Counted from the first letter of the stretch, positions 35,247 through 49,421 are shown. The stretch is DNA of 64,000 nt from Sacculina carcini (GCA_916048095.2 OU696578.1:260501-324500); one strand, 5' to 3'. Made by a program: numbers and translations. Notes: generated by a model not told the origin, from the letters alone.

Positions 35247-38200
35247 GTGATCTAAGTGTTACCTAAGTGTGCCCTAACTGTTACCTAAGTGTGCCCTAAG
35301 TGTTACCTAAGTGTGCCCTAAGTGTTACCTAAGTGTTACCTAAGTGTTACCTAAGTGTTACCTAAGTGTGCCCTAAGTGTTACCTAAGTGTTACCTAAGT
35401 ATGCCCTAAGTGTTACCTAAGTGTTACCTAAGTGTGCCCTAAGTGTTACCTAAGTGTGCCCTAAGTGTTACCTAAGTGTGCCCTAAGTGTTACCTAAGTG
35501 TTACCTAAGTGTTACCTAAGTGTTACCTAAGTGTTACCTAAGTGTTACCTAAGTGTTACCTAAGTTTACCTAAGTGTTACCCAAGTGTGCCCTAAGTGTT
35601 ACCTAAGTGTGCCCTAAGTGTTACCTAAGTGTGCCCTAAGTGTTACCTAAGTGTGCCCTAAGTGTTACCTAAGTGTGCCCTAAGTGTTACCTAAGTGTTA
35701 CCTAAGTGTTACCTAAGTGTTACCTAAGTGTTACCCAAGTGTTACTTAAGTGTTACCCACGTGTTACCTAAGTGTGCCCTAAGTGTTACCTAAGTGTGCC
35801 CTAAGTGTTACCTAAGTGTGCCCTAAGTGTTACCTAAGTGTGCCCTAAGTGTTACCTAAGTGTGCCCTAAGTGTTACCCAAGTGTGCCCTAAGTGTTACC
35901 TAAGTGTGCCCTAAGTGTTACCTAAGTGTTACCTAAGTGTGCCCTAAGTGTGCCCTAAGTTTGCCCTAAGTGTTACCTAAGTGTGCCCTAAGTGTTACCT
36001 AAGTGTGCCCTAAGTGTTTCCTAAGTGTGCCCTAAGTGTTACCTAAGTGTACCCTAAGTGTTACCTAAGTGTTACCTAAGTGTTACCTAAGTGTTACCTA
36101 AGTGTTACCCAAGTGTTACCTAAGTGTTACCCACGTGTTACCTAAGTGTGCCCTAAATGTTACCTAAGTGTTACCTAAGTGTTACCTAAGTGTTACCTAA
36201 GTGTGCCCTAAGTGTTACCTAAGTATGCCCTAAGTGTTACCTAAGTGTGCCCTAAGTGTTACCTAAGTGTGCCCTAAATGTTACCTAAGTGTGCCCTAAG
36301 TGTTACCTAAGTGTGTCCTAAGTGTTTCCCAAGTGTGCCCTAAGTGTTACCTAAGTGTACCCTAAGTGTTACCTAAGTGTTACCTAAGTGTTACCTAAGT
36401 GTTACCTAAGTGTACCCTAAGTGTTACCTAAGTGTGCCCTAAGTGTTACCTAAGTGTTACCTAAGTGTTACCTAAGTGTGCCCTAAGTGTTACCTAAGTG
36501 TGCCCTAAGTGTTACCTAAGTGTGCCCTAAGTGTTACCTAAGTGTGCCCTAAGTGTTACCTAAGTGTTACCTAAGTGTTACCTAAGTGTTACCTAAGTGT
36601 TACCTAAGTGTTACCTAAGTTTACCTAAGTGTTACCCACGTGTGCCCTAAGTGTTACCTAAGTGTGCCCTAAGTGTTACCCAAGTGTTACTTAAGTGTTA
36701 CCCACGTGTTACCTAAGTGTGCCCTAAGTGTTACCTAAGTGTGCCCTAAGTGTTACCTAAGTGTGCCCTAAGTGTTACCTAAGTGTTACCTAAGTTTTAC
36801 CTAAGTGTTACCTAAGTGTGCCCTAAGTGTTACCTAAGTGTGCCCTAAGTGTTAACTAAGTGTGCCCTAAGTGTTACCTAAGTGTGCCCTAAGTGTTACC
36901 TAAGTGTTACCTAAGTGTTACCTAAGTGTTACCTAAGTGTTACCTAAGTGTTACCTAAGTGTGCCCTAAGTGTTACCCAAGTGTGCCCTAAGTGTTACCT
37001 AAGTGTGCCCTAAGTGTTACCTAAGTGTTACCTAAGTGTGCCCTAAGTGTGCCCTAAGTTTGCCCTAAGTGTTACCTAAGTGTGCCCTAAGTGTTACCTA
37101 AGTGTGCCCTAAGTGTTTCCTAAGTGTGCCCTAAGTGTTACCTAAGTGTACCCTAAGTGTTACCTAAGTGTTACCTAAGTGTTACCTAAGTGTTACCTAA
37201 GTGTTACCCAAGTGTTACCTAAGTGTTACCCACGTGTTACCTAAGTGTGCCCTAAATGTTACCTAAGTGTTACCTAAGTGTTACCTAAGTGTTACCTAAG
37301 TGTGCCCTAAGTGTTACCTAAGTATGCCCTAAGTGTTACCTAAGTGTGCCCTAAGTGTTACCTAAGTGTGCCCTAAATGTTACCTAAGTGTGCCCTAAGT
37401 GTTACCTAAGTGTGTCCTAAGTGTTTCCCAAGTGTGCCCTAAGTGTTACCTAAGTGTACCCTAAGTGTTACCTAAGTGTTACCTAAGTGTTACCTAAGTG
37501 TTACCTAAGTGTACCCTAAGTGTTACCTAAGTGTGCCCTAAGTGTTACCTAAGTGTTACCTAAGTGTTACCTAAGTGTGCCCTAAGTGTTACCTAAGTGT
37601 GCCCTAAGTGTTACCTAAGTGTGCCCTAAGTGTTACCTAAGTGTGCCCTAAGTGTTACCTAAGTGTTACCTAAGTGTTACCTAAGTGTTACCTAAGTGTT
37701 ACCTAAGTGTTACCTAAGTTTACCTAAGTGTTACCCACGTGTGCCCTAAGTGTTACCTAAGTGTGCCCTAAGTGTTACCTAAGTGTGCCCTAAGTGTTAC
37801 CTAAGTGTGCCCTAAGTGTTACCTAAGTGTGCCCTAAGTGTTACCTAAGTGTGCCCTAAGTGTTACCTAAGTGTTACCTAAGTGTGCCCTAAGTGTGCCC
37901 TAAGTGTGCCCTAAGTGTTACCTAAGTGTGCCCTAAGTGTTACCTAAGTGTGCCCTAAGTGTTTCCTAAGTGTGCCCTAAGTGTTACCTGAGTGTACCCT
38001 AAGTGTTACCTAAGTGTTACCTAAGTGTTACCTAAGTGTTACCCAAGTGTTACCTAAGTGTTACCCACGTGTTACCTAAGTGTGCCCTAAGTGTTACCTA
38101 AGTGTGCCCTAAGTGTTACCTAAGTGTGCCCTAAGTGTTACCTAAGTGTGCCCTAAGTGTTACCTAAGTGTTACCTAATTGTTACCTAAGTGTTACCTAA

Positions 38201-38290
38201 GTGTGCCCTAAGTGTTACCTAAGTGTGCCCTAAGTGTTACCTAAGTGTGCCCTAAGTGTTACCTAAGTGTGCCCTAAGTGTTACCTAAGT
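35247..38290 (-). repeat. Right array cycle, 3044 bp, compound
   Basis: It starts on the T2 path (CCCAAGTGTGCCC near 35876) and reaches the short unit and CCCACGTG near 36625-36640. After only a few units it jumps to CCCAAG, TTACTTAAG and CCCACG (near 36680). It then runs through TTTT (near 36795), GTTAACT and the T1-type step without CGAAG. The triple GC run and D expected after the first short unit have been lost at this join. Confidence 0.87.
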
Positions 38291-40235
38291 GTGATCTAAG
38301 TGTTACCTAAGTGTGCCCTAACTGTTACCTAAGTGTGCCCTAAGTGTTACCTAAGTGTGCCCTAAGTGTTACCTAAGTGTTACCTAAGTGTTACCTAAGT
38401 GTTACCTAAGTGTGCCCTAAGTGTTACCTAAGTGTTACCTAAGTATGCCCTAAGTGTTACCTAAGTGTTACCTAAGTGTGCCCTAAGTGTTACCTAAGTG
38501 TGCCCTAAGTGTTACCTAAGTGTGCCCTAAGTGTTACCTAAGTGTTACCTAAGTGTTACCTAAGTGTTACCTAAGTGTTACCTAAGTGTTACCTAAGTGT
38601 TACCTAAGTTTACCTAAGTGTTACCCAAGTGTGCCCTAAGTGTTACCTAAGTGTGCCCTAAGTGTTACCTAAGTGTGCCCTAAGTGTTACCTAAGTGTGC
38701 CCTAAGTGTTACCTAAGTGTGCCCTAAGTGTTACCTAAGTGTTACCTAAGTGTTACCTAAGTGTTACCTAAGTGTTACCCAAGTGTTACTTAAGTGTTAC
38801 CCACGTGTTACCTAAGTGTGCCCTAAGTGTTACCTAAGTGTGCCCTAAGTGTTACCTAAGTGTGCCCTAAGTGTTACCTAAGTGTGCCCTAAGTGTTACC
38901 TAAGTGTGCCCTAAGTGTTACCCAAGTGTGCCCTAAGTGTTACCTAAGTGTGCCCTAAGTGTTACCTAAGTGTTACCTAAGTGTGCCCTAAGTGTGCCCT
39001 AAGTTTGCCCTAAGTGTTACCTAAGTGTGCCCTAAGTGTTACCTAAGTGTGCCCTAAGTGTTTCCTAAGTGTGCCCTAAGTGTTACCTAAGTGTACCCTA
39101 AGTGTTACCTAAGTGTTACCTAAGTGTTACCTAAGTGTTACCTAAGTGTTACCCAAGTGTTACCTAAGTGTTACCCACGTGTTACCTAAGTGTGCCCTAA
39201 ATGTTACCTAAGTGTTACCTAAGTGTTACCTAAGTGTTACCTAAGTGTGCCCTAAGTGTTACCTAAGTATGCCCTAAGTGTTACCTAAGTGTGCCCTAAG
39301 TGTTACCTAAGTGTGCCCTAAATGTTACCTAAGTGTGCCCTAAGTGTTACCTAAGTGTGTCCTAAGTGTTTCCCAAGTGTGCCCTAAGTGTTACCTAAGT
39401 GTACCCTAAGTGTTACCTAAGTGTTACCTAAGTGTTACCTAAGTGTTACCTAAGTGTACCCTAAGTGTTACCTAAGTGTGCCCTAAGTGTTACCTAAGTG
39501 TTACCTAAGTGTTACCTAAGTGTGCCCTAAGTGTTACCTAAGTGTGCCCTAAGTGTTACCTAAGTGTGCCCTAAGTGTTACCTAAGTGTGCCCTAAGTGT
39601 TACCTAAGTGTTACCTAAGTGTTACCTAAGTGTTACCTAAGTGTTACCTAAGTGTTACCTAAGTTTACCTAAGTGTTACCCACGTGTGCCCTAAGTGTTA
39701 CCTAAGTGTGCCCTAAGTGTTACCTAAGTGTGCCCTAAGTGTTACCTAAGTGTGCCCTAAGTGTTACCTAAGTGTGCCCTAAGTGTTACCTAAGTGTGCC
39801 CTAAGTGTTACCTAAGTGTTACCTAAGTGTGCCCTAAGTGTGCCCTAAGTGTGCCCTAAGTGTTACCTAAGTGTGCCCTAAGTGTTACCTAAGTGTGCCC
39901 TAAGTGTTTCCTAAGTGTGCCCTAAGTGTTACCTGAGTGTACCCTAAGTGTTACCTAAGTGTTACCTAAGTGTTACCTAAGTGTTACCCAAGTGTTACCT
40001 AAGTGTTACCCACGTGTTACCTAAGTGTGCCCTAAGTGTTACCTAAGTGTGCCCTAAGTGTTACCTAAGTGTGCCCTAAGTGTTACCTAAGTGTGCCCTA
40101 AGTGTTACCTAAGTGTTACCTAATTGTTACCTAAGTGTTACCTAAGTGTGCCCTAAGTGTTACCTAAGTGTGCCCTAAGTGTTACCTAAGTGTGCCCTAA
40201 GTGTTACCTAAGTGTGCCCTAAGTGTTACCTAAGT
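38291..40235 (-). repeat. Right array cycle, 1945 bp (type T2)
   Basis: This is the third cycle of exactly 1945 bp, with TTACT at +495 (38786) and the same skip of the TTTT/CGAAG block. It is followed directly by a 2604-bp cycle. At the first two sites a compound T3 cycle follows instead. Confidence 0.92.
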
Positions 40236-42839
40236 GTGATCTAAGTGTTACCTAAGTGTGCCCTAACTGTTACCTAAGTGTGCCCTAAGTGTTACCTAAG
40301 TGTGCCCTAAGTGTTACCTAAGTGTTACCTAAGTGTTACCTAAGTGTTACCTAAGTGTGCCCTAAGTGTTACCTAAGTGTTACCTAAGTATGCCCTAAGT
40401 GTTACCTAAGTGTTACCTAAGTGTGCCCTAAGTGTTACCTAAGTGTGCCCTAAGTGTTACCTAAGTGTGCCCTAAGTGTTACCTAAGTGTTACCTAAGTG
40501 TTACCTAAGTGTTACCTAAGTGTTACCTAAGTGTTACCTAAGTGTTACCTAAGTTTACCTAAGTGTTACCCAAGTGTGCCCTAAGTGTTACCTAAGTGTG
40601 CCCTAAGTGTTACCTAAGTGTGCCCTAAGTGTTACCTAAGTGTGCCCTAAGTGTTACCTAAGTGTGCCCTAAGTGTTACCTAAGTGTTACCTAAGTGTTA
40701 CCTAAGTGTTACCTAAGTGTTACCCAAGTGTTACTTAAGTGTTACCCACGTGTTACCTAAGTGTGCCCTAAGTGTTACCTAAGTGTGCCCTAAGTGTTAC
40801 CTAAGTGTGCCCTAAGTGTTACCTAAGTGTTACCTAAGTTTTACCTAAGTGTTACCTAAGTGTGCCCTAAGTGTTACCTAAGTGTGCCCTAAGTGTTAAC
40901 TAAGTGTGCCCTAAGTGTTACCTAAGTGTGCCCTAAGTGTTACCTAAGTGTTACCTAAGTGTTACCTAAGTGTTACCTAAGTGTTACCTAAGTGTTACCT
41001 AAGTGTGCCCGAAGTGTTACCTAAGTGTTACCTAAGTGTTACCTAAGTATGCCCTAAGTGTTACCTAAGTGTTACCTAAGTGTGCCCTAAGTGTTACCTA
41101 AGTGTGCCCTAAGTGTTACCTAAGTGTGCCCTAAGTGTTACCTAAGTGTTACCTAAGTGTTACCTAAGTGTTACCTAAGTGTTACCTAAGTGTTACCTAA
41201 GTGTTACCTAAGTTTACCTAAGTGTTACCCAAGTGTGCCCTAAGTGTTACCTAAGTGTGCCCTAAGTGTTACCTAAGTGTGCCCTAAGTGTTACCTAAGT
41301 GTGCCCTAAGTGTTACCTAAGTGTTACCTAAGTGTTACCTAAGTGTTACCTAAGTGTGCCCTAAGTGTTACCTAAGTGTTACCTAAGTATGCCCTAAGTG
41401 TTACCTAAGTGTTACCTAAGTGTGCCCTAAGTGTTACCTAAGTGTGCCCTAAGTGTTACCTAAGTGTGCCCTAAGTGTTACCTAAGTGTGCCCTAAGTGT
41501 TACCTAAGTGTGCCCTAAGTGTTACCCAAGTGTGCCCTAAGTGTTACCTAAGTGTGCCCTAAGTGTTACCTAAGTGTTACCTAAGTGTGCCCTAAGTGTG
41601 CCCTAAGTTTGCCCTAAGTGTTACCTAAGTGTGCCCTAAGTGTTACCTAAGTGTGCCCTAAGTGTTTCCTAAGTGTGCCCTAAGTGTTACCTAAGTGTAC
41701 CCTAAGTGTTACCTAAGTGTTACCTAAGTGTTACCTAAGTGTTACCTAAGTGTTACCCAAGTGTTACCTAAGTGTTACCCACGTGTTACCTAAGTGTGCC
41801 CTAAATGTTACCTAAGTGTTACCTAAGTGTTACCTAAGTGTTACCTAAGTGTGCCCTAAGTGTTACCTAAGTATGCCCTAAGTGTTACCTAAGTGTGCCC
41901 TAAGTGTTACCTAAGTGTGCCCTAAGTGTTACCTAAGTGTGCCCTAAGTGTTACCTAAGTGTGTCCTAAGTGTTTCCCAAGTGTGCCCTAAGTGTTACCT
42001 AAGTGTACCCTAAGTGTTACCTAAGTGTTACCTAAGTGTTACCTAAGTGTTACCTAAGTGTACCCTAAGTGTTACCTAAGTGTGCCCTAAGTGTTACCTA
42101 AGTGTTACCTAAGTGTTACCTAAGTGTGCCCTAAGTGTTACCTAAGTGTGCCCTAAGTGTTACCTAAGTGTGCCCTAAGTGTTACCTAAGTGTGCCCTAA
42201 GTGTTACCTAAGTGTTACCTAAGTGTTACCTAAGTGTTACCTAAGTGTTACCTAAGTGTTACCTAAGTTTACCTAAGTGTTACCCACGTGTGCCCTAAGT
42301 GTTACCTAAGTGTGCCCTAAGTGTTACCTAAGTGTGCCCTAAGTGTTACCTAAGTGTGCCCTAAGTGTTACCTAAGTGTGCCCTAAGTGTTACCTAAGTG
42401 TGCCCTAAGTGTTACCTAAGTGTTACCTAAGTGTGCCCTAAGTGTGCCCTAAGTGTGCCCTAAGTGTTACCTAAGTGTGCCCTAAGTGTTACCTAAGTGT
42501 GCCCTAAGTGTTTCCTAAGTGTGCCCTAAGTGTTACCTAAGTGTACCCTAAGTGTTACCTAAGTGTTACCTAAGTGTTACCTAAGTGTTACCCAAGTGTT
42601 ACCTAAGTGTTACCCACGTGTTACCTAAGTGTGCCCTAAGTGTTACCTAAGTGTGCCCTAAGTGTTACCTAAGTGTGCCCTAAGTGTTACCTAAGTGTGC
42701 CCTAAGTGTTACCTAAGTGTTACCTAATTGTTACCTAAGTGTTACCTAAGTGTGCCCTAAGTGTTACCTAAGTGTGCCCTAAGTGTTACCTAAGTGTGCC
42801 CTAAGTGTTACCTAAGTGTGCCCTAAGTGTTACCTAAGT
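40236..42839 (-). repeat. Right array cycle, 2604 bp (type T4)
   Basis: TTTT is at +603 (40839). It has the full marker series with CGAAG, GTTTGCCC and GTGTCCT, and CCTAAG before TACCC near the end (about 42538). Confidence 0.93.
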
Positions 42840-44619
42840 GTGATCTAAGTGTTACCTAAGTGTGCCCTAACTGTTACCTAAGTGTGCCCTAAGTGTTACC
42901 TAAGTGTGCCCTAAGTGTTACCTAAGTGTTACCTAAGTGTTACCTAAGTGTTACCTAAGTGTTACCTAAGTGTGCCCTAAGTGTTACCTAAGTGTTACCT
43001 AAGTATGCCCTAAGTGTTACCTAAGTGTTACCTAAGTGTGCCCTAAGTGTTACCTAAGTGTGCCCTAAGTGTTACCTAAGTGTGCCCTAAGTGTTACCTA
43101 AGTGTTACCTAAGTGTTACCTAAGTGTTACCTAAGTGTTACCTAAGTGTTACCTAAGTGTTACCTAAGTTTACCTAAGTGTTACCCAAGTGTGCCCTAAG
43201 TGTTACCTAAGTGTGCCCTAAGTGTTACCTAAGTGTGCCCTAAGTGTTACCTAAGTGTGCCCTAAGTGTTACCTAAGTGTGCCCTAAGTGTTACCTAAGT
43301 GTTACCTAAGTGTTACCTAAGTGTTACCTAAGTGTTACCCAAGTGTTACTTAAGTGTTACCCACGTGTTACCTAAGTGTGCCCTAAGTGTTACCTAAGTG
43401 TGCCCTAAGTGTTACCTAAGTGTGCCCTAAGTGTTACCTAAGTGTTACCTAAGTTTTACCTAAGTGTTACCTAAGTGTGCCCTAAGTGTTACCTAAGTGT
43501 GCCCTAAGTGTTAACTAAGTGTGCCCTAAGTGTTACCTAAGTGTGCCCTAAGTGTTACCTAAGTGTTACCTAAGTGTTACCTAAGTGTTACCTAAGTGTT
43601 ACCTAAGTGTTACCTAAGTGTGCCCGAAGTGTTACCTAAGTGTTACCTAAGTGTTACCTAAGTGTTACCTAAGTGTTACCTAAGTGTTACTTAAGTGTGC
43701 CCTAAGTGTTACCTAAGTGTGCCCTAAGTGTTACCTAAGTGTGTCCTAAGTGTTTCCCAAGTGTGCCCTAAGTGTTACCTAAGTGTACCCTAAGTGTTAC
43801 CTAAGTGTTACCTAAGTGTTACCTAAGTGTTACCTAAGTGTACCCTAAGTGTTACCTAAGTGTGCCCTAAGTGTTACCTAAGTGTTACCTAAGTGTTACC
43901 TAAGTGTGCCCTAAGTGTTACCTAAGTGTGCCCTAAGTGTTACCTAAGTGTGCCCTAAGTGTTACCTAAGTGTGCCCTAAGTGTTACCTAAGTGTTACCT
44001 AAGTGTTACCTAAGTGTTACCTAAGTGTTACCTAAGTGTTACCTAAGTTTACCTAAGTGTTACCCACGTGTGCCCTAAGTGTTACCTAAGTGTGCCCTAA
44101 GTGTTACCTAAGTGTGCCCTAAGTGTTACCTAAGTGTGCCCTAAGTGTTACCTAAGTGTGCCCTAAGTGTTACCTAAGTGTGCCCTAAGTGTTACCTAAG
44201 TGTTACCTAAGTGTGCCCTAAGTGTGCCCTAAGTGTGCCCTAAGTGTTACCTAAGTGTGCCCTAAGTGTTACCTAAGTGTGCCCTAAGTGTTTCCTAAGT
44301 GTGCCCTAAGTGTTACCTGAGTGTACCCTAAGTGTTACCTAAGTGTTACCTAAGTGTTACCTAAGTGTTACCCAAGTGTTACCTAAGTGTTACCCACGTG
44401 TTACCTAAGTGTGCCCTAAGTGTTACCTAAGTGTGCCCTAAGTGTTACCTAAGTGTGCCCTAAGTGTTACCTAAGTGTGCCCTAAGTGTTACCTAAGTGT
44501 TACCTAATTGTTACCTAAGTGTTACCTAAGTGTGCCCTAAGTGTTACCTAAGTGTGCCCTAAGTGTTACCTAAGTGTGCCCTAAGTGTTACCTAAGTGTG
44601 CCCTAAGTGTTACCTAAGT
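42840..44619 (-). repeat. Right array cycle, 1780 bp (type T5)
   Basis: The path is D, AGTATGCCC, short unit, TTACTTAAG, TTTT, GTTAACT, CGAAG, a second TTACTTAAG, then directly GTGTCCT, TACCC, short unit, triple GC run and CCTGAG. The GTTTGCCC and CCTAAATG blocks are skipped. TTTT lies at +614 (43454), one unit further than usual because of an extra TA-form unit near 42961. Confidence 0.9.
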
Positions 44620-46487
44620 GTGATCTAAGTGTTACCTAAGTGTGCCCTAACTGTTACCTAAGTGTGCCCTAAGTGTTACCTAAGTGTGCCCTAAGTGTTA
44701 CCTAAGTGTTACCTAAGTGTTACCTAAGTGTTACCTAAGTGTGCCCTAAGTGTTACCTAAGTGTTACTTAAGTATGCCCTAAGTGTTACCTAAGTGTTAC
44801 CTAAGTGTGCCCTAAGTGTTACCTAAGTGTGCCCTAAGTGTTACCTAAGTGTGCCCTAAGTGTTACCTAAGTGTTACCTAAGTGTTACCTAAGTGTTACC
44901 TAAGTGTTACCTAAGTGTTACCTAAGTTTACCTAAGTGTTACCCAAGTGTGCCCTAAGTGTTACCTAAGTGTGCCCTAAGTGTTACCTAAGTGTGCCCTA
45001 AGTGTTACCTAAGTGTGCCCTAAGTGTTACCTAAGTGTGCCCTAAGTGTTACCTAAGTGTTACCTAAGTGTTACCTAAGTGTTACCTAAGTGTTACCCAA
45101 GTGTTACCTAAGTGTTACCCACGTGTTACCTAAGTGTGCCCTAAATGTTACCTAAGTGTTACCTAAGTGTTACCTAAGTGTTACCTAAGTGTGCCCTAAG
45201 TGTTACCTAAGTATGCCCTAAGTGTTACCTAAGTGTGCCCTAAGTGTTACCTAAGTGTGCCCTAAATGTTACCTAAGTGTGCCCTAAGTGTTACCTAAGT
45301 GTGTCCTAAGTGTTTCCCAAGTGTGCCCTAAGTGTTACCTAAGTGTACCCTAAGTGTTACCTAAGTGTTACCTAAGTGTTACCTAAGTGTTACCTAAGTG
45401 TACCCTAAGTGTTACCTAAGTGTGCCCTAAGTGTTACCTAAGTGTTACCTAAGTGTTACCTAAGTGTGCCCTAAGTGTTACCTAAGTGTGCCCTAAGTGT
45501 TACCTAAGTGTGCCCTAAGTGTTACCTAAGTGTGCCCTAAGTGTTACCTAAGTGTTACCTAAGTGTTACCTAAGTGTGCCCTAACTGTTACCTAAGTGTG
45601 CCCTAAGTGTTACCTAAGTGTGCCCTAAGTGTTACCTAAGTGTTACCTAAGTGTTACCTAAGTGTTACCTAAGTGTGCCCTAAGTGTTACCTAAGTGTTA
45701 CCTAAGTATGCCCTAAGTGTTACCTAAGTGTTACCTAAGTATGCCCTAAGTGTTACCTAAGTGTTACCTAAGTGTGCCCTAAGTGTTACCTAAGTGTGCC
45801 CTAAGTGTTACCTAAGTGTGCCCTAAGTGTTACCTAAGTGTGCCCTAAGTGTTACCTAAGTGTTACCTAAGTGTTACCTAAGTGTTACCTAAGTGTTACC
45901 TAAGTGTTACCTAAGTTTACCTAAGTGTTACCCACGTGTGCCCTAAGTGTTACCTAAGTGTGCCCTAAGTGTTACCTAAGTGTGCCCTAAGTGTTACCTA
46001 AGTGTGCCCTAAGTGTTACCTAAGTGTGCCCTAAGTGTTACCTAAGTGTGCCCTAAGTGTTACCTAAGTGTTACCTAAGTGTGCCCTAAGTGTGCCCTAA
46101 GTGTGCCCTAAGTGTTACCTAAGTGTGCCCTAAGTGTTACCTAAGTGTGCCCTAAGTGTTTCCTAAGTGTGCCCTAAGTGTTACCTAAGTGTACCCTAAG
46201 TGTTACCTAAGTGTTACCTAAGTGTTACCTAAGTGTTACCCAAGTGTTACCTAAGTGTTACCCACGTGTTACCTAAGTGTGCCCTAAGTGTTACCTAAGT
46301 GTGCCCTAAGTGTTACCTAAGTGTGCCCTAAGTGTTACCTAAGTGTGCCCTAAGTGTTACCTAAGTGTTACCTAATTGTTACCTAAGTGTTACCTAAGTG
46401 TGCCCTAAGTGTTACCTAAGTGTGCCCTAAGTGTTACCTAAGTGTGCCCTAAGTGTTACCTAAGTGTGCCCTAAGTGTTACCTAAGT
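44620..46487 (-). repeat. Right array cycle, 1868 bp, recombinant
   Basis: The AGTATGCCC variant is at +151 (44771) but is preceded by a TTACTTAAG unit, a combination shared only with the cycle starting at 51191. The block after the first short unit has CCCAAG then CCTAAG rather than TTACTTAAG, and leads straight to CCTAAATG. A GCCCTAACTG without D (near 45586) is followed by two AGTATGCCC variants 33 bp apart (near 45706 and 45739). Confidence 0.86.
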
Positions 46488-49421
46488 GTGATCTAAGTGT
46501 TACCTAAGTGTGCCCTAACTGTTACCTAAGTGTGCCCTAAGTGTTACCTAAGTGTGCCCTAAGTGTTACCTAAGTGTTACCTAAGTGTTACCTAAGTGTT
46601 ACCTAAGTGTGCCCTAAGTGTTACCTAAGTGTTACCTAAGTATGCCCTAAGTGTTACCTAAGTGTTACCTAAGTGTGCCCTAAGTGTTACCTAAGTGTGC
46701 CCTAAGTGTTACCTAAGTGTGCCCTAAGTGTTACCTAAGTGTTACCTAAGTGTTACCTAAGTGTTACCTAAGTGTTACCTAAGTGTTACCTAAGTGTTAC
46801 CTAAGTTTACCTAAGTGTTACCCAAGTGTGCCCTAAGTGTTACCTAAGTGTGCCCTAAGTGTTACCTAAGTGTGCCCTAAGTGTTACCTAAGTGTGCCCT
46901 AAGTGTTACCTAAGTGTGCCCTAAGTGTTACCTAAGTGTTACCTAAGTGTTACCTAAGTGTTACCTAAGTGTTACCCAAGTGTTACTTAAGTGTTACCCA
47001 CGTGTTACCTAAGTGTGCCCTAAGTGTTACCTAAGTGTGCCCTAAGTGTTACCTAAGTGTGCCCTAAGTGTTACCTAAGTGTTACCTAAGTTTTACCTAA
47101 GTGTTACCTAAGTGTGCCCTAAGTGTTACCTAAGTGTGCCCTAAGTGTTAACTAAGTGTGCCCTAAGTGTTACCTAAGTGTGCCCTAAGTGTTACCTAAG
47201 TGTTACCTAAGTGTTACCTAAGTGTTACCTAAGTGTTACCTAAGTGTTACCTAAGTGTGCCCGAAGTGTTACCTAAGTGTTACCTAAGTGTTACCTAAGT
47301 GTTACCTAAGTGTTACCTAAGTGTTACTTAAGTGTGCCCTAAGTGTTACCTAAGTGTGCCCTAAGTGTTACCTAAGTGTGTCCTAAGTGTTTCCCAAGTG
47401 TGCCCTAAGTGTTACCTAAGTGTACCCTAAGTGTTACCTAAGTGTTACCTAAGTGTTACCTAAGTGTTACCTAAGTGTACCCTAAGTGTTACCTAAGTGT
47501 GCCCTAAGTGTTACCTAAGTGTTACCTAAGTGTTACCTAAGTGTGCCCTAAGTGTTACCTAAGTGTGCCCTAAGTGTTACCTAAGTGTGCCCTAAGTGTT
47601 ACCTAAGTGTGCCCTAAGTGTTACCTAAGTGTTACCTAAGTGTTACCTAAGTGTTACCTAAGTGTTACCTAAGTGTTACCTAAGTTTACCTAAGTGTTAC
47701 CCACGTGTGCCCTAAGTGTTACCTAAGTGTGCCCTAAGTGTTACCTAAGTGTGCCCTAAGTGTTACCTAAGTGTGCCCTAAGTGTTACCTAAGTGTGCCC
47801 TAAGTGTTACCTAAGTGTGCCCTAAGTGTTACCTAAGTGTTACCTAAGTGTGCCCTAAGTGTGCCCTAAGTGTGCCCTAAGTGTTACCTAAGTGTGCCCT
47901 AAGTGTTACCTAAGTGTGCCCTAAGTGTTTCCTAAGTGTGCCCTAAGTGTTACCTAAGTGTACCCTAAGTGTTACCTAAGTGTTACCTAAGTGTTACCTA
48001 AGTGTTACCTAAGTGTTACCTAAGTGTTACCCAAGTGTTACCTAAGTGTTACCCACGTGTTACCTAAGTGTGCCCTAAATGTTACCTAAGTGTTACCTAA
48101 GTGTTACCTAAGTGTTACCTAAGTGTGCCCTAAGTGTTACCTAAGTATGCCCTAAGTGTTACCTAAGTGTGCCCTAAGTGTTACCTAAGTGTGCCCTAAA
48201 TGTTACCTAAGTGTGCCCTAAGTGTTACCTAAGTGTGTCCTAAGTGTTTCCCAAGTGTGCCCTAAGTGTTACCTAAGTGTACCCTAAGTGTTACCTAAGT
48301 GTTACCTAAGTGTTACCTAAGTGTTACCTAAGTGTACCCTAAGTGTTACCTAAGTGTGCCCTAAGTGTTACCTAAGTGTTACCTAAGTGTTACCTAAGTG
48401 TGCCCTAAGTGTTACCTAAGTGTGCCCTAAGTGTTACCTAAGTGTGCCCTAAGTGTTACCTAAGTGTGCCCTAAGTGTTACCTAAGTGTTACCTAAGTGT
48501 TACCTAAGTGTGCCCTAACTGTTACCTAAGTGTGCCCTAAGTGTTACCTAAGTGTGCCCTAAGTGTTACCTAAGTGTTACCTAAGTGTTACCTAAGTGTT
48601 ACCTAAGTGTGCCCTAAGTGTTACCTAAGTGTTACCTAAGTATGCCCTAAGTGTTACCTAAGTGTTACCTAAGTATGCCCTAAGTGTTACCTAAGTGTTA
48701 CCTAAGTGTGCCCTAAGTGTTACCTAAGTGTGCCCTAAGTGTTACCTAAGTGTGCCCTAAGTGTTACCTAAGTGTGCCCTAAGTGTTACCTAAGTGTTAC
48801 CTAAGTGTTACCTAAGTGTTACCTAAGTGTTACCTAAGTGTTACCTAAGTTTACCTAAATGTTACCCACGTGTGCCCTAAGTGTTACCTAAGTGTGCCCT
48901 AAGTGTTACCTAAGTGTGCCCTAAGTGTTACCTAAGTGTGCCCTAAGTGTTACCTAAGTGTGCCCTAAGTGTTACCTAAGTGTGCCCTAAGTGTTACCTA
49001 AGTGTTACCTAAGTGTGCCCTAAGTGTGCCCTAAGTGTGCCCTAAGTGTTACCTAAGTGTGCCCTAAGTGTTACCTAAGTGTGCCCTAAGTGTTTCCTAA
49101 GTGTGCCCTAAGTGTTACCTAAGTGTACCCTAAGTGTTACCTAAGTGTTACCTAAGTGTTACCTAAGTGTTACCCAAGTGTTACCTAAGTGTTACCCACG
49201 TGTTACCTAAGTGTGCCCTAAGTGTTACCTAAGTGTGCCCTAAGTGTTACCTAAGTGTGCCCTAAGTGTTACCTAAGTGTGCCCTAAGTGTTACCTAAGT
49301 GTTACCTAATTGTTACCTAAGTGTTACCTAAGTGTGCCCTAAGTGTTACCTAAGTGTGCCCTAAGTGTTACCTAAGTGTGCCCTAAGTGTTACCTAAGTG
49401 TGCCCTAAGTGTTACCTAAGT
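46488..49421 (-). repeat. Right array cycle, 2934 bp, compound
   Basis: TTTT is at +603 (47091) and CGAAG at +774 (47262), followed by a T5-like step to GTGTCCT. After the triple GC run near 47.85 kb it enters the CCCACG and CCTAAATG block (48.06 kb) instead of CCTAATTG and D. It then shows the same D-less GCCCTAACTG (near 48515) and doubled AGTATGCCC join as the 44620 cycle. A private CCTAAAT follows the short unit at 48854. Confidence 0.86.
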